Source: an uncultured Corynebacterium sp.
GTDB lineage: Bacteria > Actinomycetota > Actinomycetes > Mycobacteriales > Mycobacteriaceae
DNA length: 7,714 nt
Assembly: GCF_937999985.1 (NCBI RefSeq)
Contig: NZ_CALLDG010000209.1
Coordinates: forward strand, 1 to 7,714
Direction: 5' to 3'
The translations under genes were made by a program, and so were the position numbers. The notes under the pieces were generated by a model, which was not told the origin of the DNA, made no database searches, and worked only from the letters and a program-made list of their open reading frames with translations. Each line of letters starts with the position of its first letter. Position 1 is the first letter of the stretch. Below are positions 6,955 to 7,714 of this stretch, piece by piece.

Positions 6955-7611
6955 ATGACGCACAAAACGCCCCCGCCGAACGCGAAGAACGCCAAGAACG
7001 CCAAGAACGCGAAAAATGCCAAAAACGCGAAGGCAACGGCGGAGAACGCTAAGAACGCTCCGGCGGAGCAGGCCAAGGCGCCGGTGCAAGATCAGGCTGC
7101 GGCGAAGAACCAGACCACCGCGAAAACTGGTGATAAGGCTGCCGAGGAGACCGGGCAGAAGGCTACCGTGAACGCCGACCAGAAAGCGCCCGAGACCAAC
7201 GCGGCTACCCAGCCTGCCCAGCCTGCTCAGTCCGCCCAGCGCGACAACAAGCCCAACAAGCCCGGCAACCCGGCTAAGCGCGGCGTGCAGCGCACAATCA
7301 CGTACATCGAGCCGATCAGTGCCCTGAAGATGGCCCTCATCTTCAACCTGGCGTTGTTTGCGGTGTGGTTTGTGGCTATGGCGCTGATCTACATCGTCCT
7401 CGGCGCTGCGGGCACGTGGGATCGTCTGGATTCGTTGATTGGTGACCTGACGGATTCCTCTGGCATGTCCGCCGGCATGTACTTCGGTGGTGTTGTGGCC
7501 ATTGGCCTTTTCGAGGTCGTGCTCTTCACCCTTCTGGCGCCCGTCGCCGCGCTGATCTACAACGCCTCGTCGAGCATTCTGGGCGGTCTGCGCATCCAGC
7601 TGGATCGCTAG
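6955..7611 (+). CDS. DUF3566 two-TM membrane protein downstream of gyrA
   Basis: This 218-aa protein matches in layout and position the DUF3566 family, whose mycobacterial member Rv0007 also follows gyrA. Its molecular function is not established. Residues 1 to about 108 are hydrophilic, rich in Ala, Lys, Asn, Gln and Pro, and almost certainly disordered; they begin with six Asn-Ala-Lys units (9-26). The folded part starts near the conserved-looking RTITYIEPISALKMAL (113-128), which leads into TM1 (about 124-150). A loop with WDRLDSLIGDL (155-165) and a second TM region (about 176-202) follow, then a short end IQLDR. The Lys-rich N-terminus suggests that it stays in the cytoplasm, with the loop outside. 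The ATG is supported by CGGAG 5 nt upstream. The hairpin after gyrA makes a separate promoter possible, but I see no convincing -10 in the 168-bp gap. An alternative ATG at 6950 is closed after two codons. Confidence 0.88.
   Translation: MTHKTPPPNAKNAKNAKNAKNAKNAKATAENAKNAPAEQAKAPVQDQAAAKNQTTAKTGDKAAEETGQKATVNADQKAPETNAATQPAQPAQSAQRDNKPNKPGNPAKRGVQRTITYIEPISALKMALIFNLALFAVWFVAMALIYIVLGAAGTWDRLDSLIGDLTDSSGMSAGMYFGGVVAIGLFEVVLFTLLAPVAALIYNASSSILGGLRIQLDR
6979..7032 (+). repeat. 9-bp coding tandem repeat (Asn-Ala-Lys x 6)
   Basis: Six consecutive 9-bp units encode Asn-Ala-Lys at residues 9-26 of the DUF3566 protein; further related triplets (NAK, NAP) occur at residues 31-36. Units differ at third positions (GCG/GCC, AAG/AAA, AAC/AAT), so the tract is not a perfect DNA repeat, yet it is similar enough to change copy number by slippage without breaking the frame. 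Confidence 0.85.
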
Positions 7612-7627
7612 CTCTTTTGTTCTTTTT
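7590..7627 (+). terminator. Likely intrinsic terminator overlapping the DUF3566 stop codon
   Basis: The palindrome ATCCAGCTGGAT (7594-7605) can fold as ATCC/GGAT over AGCT. It is extended by GCG (7590-7592) pairing with CGC (7606-7608) with one bulged C. The stop codon TAG follows at 7609-7611, then a T-rich run (7614-7627, broken by G and C). The stem is modest, but stem plus T-run fits a Rho-independent terminator. Confidence 0.45.
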
Positions 7628-7671
7628 GACGCCCACTTTCCAGCTATAAAAACCGCAACTGACCAGGCGAT

Positions 7672-7701
7672 TTGGTGATTGGCTGGATTGGTGGGTAATG
7701 T
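7672..7701 (+). promoter_or_regulatory. Possible promoter for a gene beyond the right edge
   Basis: TTGGTG (7672-7677) and TAATGT (7696-7701) are spaced by 18 bp and point right. The last 103 bp hold no gene. A second AT-rich element, TATAAA (7645-7650), lacks a well-spaced -35. Both are weak calls made by eye. Confidence 0.25.
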
Positions 7702-7714
7702 TTCTACTCGTTCG

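Noticed and set aside
6459..7076. 205-aa minus-strand frame whose product starts with repeated Phe-Leu-Ala and looks like a membrane protein
   Set aside because: The hydrophobic repeat is only the antisense reading of the Asn-Ala-Lys repeat of the DUF3566 gene, and the rest runs antisense through the intergenic region and the gyrA end.
7612..7714. Possible tRNA-Ile gene, often found after gyrA in this group
   Set aside because: No tRNA sequence or cloverleaf is visible up to the right edge; only a weak promoter candidate is present.

Overview
This window looks like chromosomal DNA of a Corynebacterium or a close actinobacterial relative. The sequence is G+C-rich, codons mostly end in G or C, and starts include GTG. 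A gyrA gene of the actinobacterial type is followed directly by a DUF3566 membrane-protein gene, an order shared by corynebacteria and mycobacteria (gyrA-Rv0007 in M. tuberculosis). The species cannot be fixed from the sequence alone.

Left half (1-3989, minus strand): three genes read leftwards. The first transcribed is a secreted, C-terminally membrane-anchored phosphoesterase of the acid phosphatase/phospholipase C family (2043-3989). After 40 bp comes the lipoprotein EfeO (743-2002), which overlaps by one base with the Tat-exported haem peroxidase EfeB (743 to beyond the left edge). EfeO and EfeB are the extracytoplasmic parts of the EfeUOB iron-uptake system. The permease EfeU, usually upstream of efeO, is not in the window; the phosphoesterase gene lies in that position.

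Middle (3990-4272): a 283-bp divergent intergenic region holds a plausible gyrA -10 element and two short inverted repeats that may serve the phosphoesterase operon.

Right half (4273-7714, plus strand): gyrA (837 aa) carries isoleucine at residue 90, the position equivalent to E. coli Ser83, as expected for a fluoroquinolone-resistant allele. After gyrA comes a 14-bp stem-loop, then seven in-register 10-bp repeats ending at the ribosome-binding site of a two-TM DUF3566 protein. That protein begins with a six-fold Asn-Ala-Lys repeat. A probable terminator overlaps its stop codon, and the last 100 bp hold no gene but a possible promoter pointing out of the window.

No insertion sequence, CRISPR array, tRNA or rRNA is visible. 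Most of the window is ordinary. The points that deserve attention are the GyrA Ile90 allele, the 10-bp phased repeat, and the pairing of a surface phosphoesterase with efeOB.
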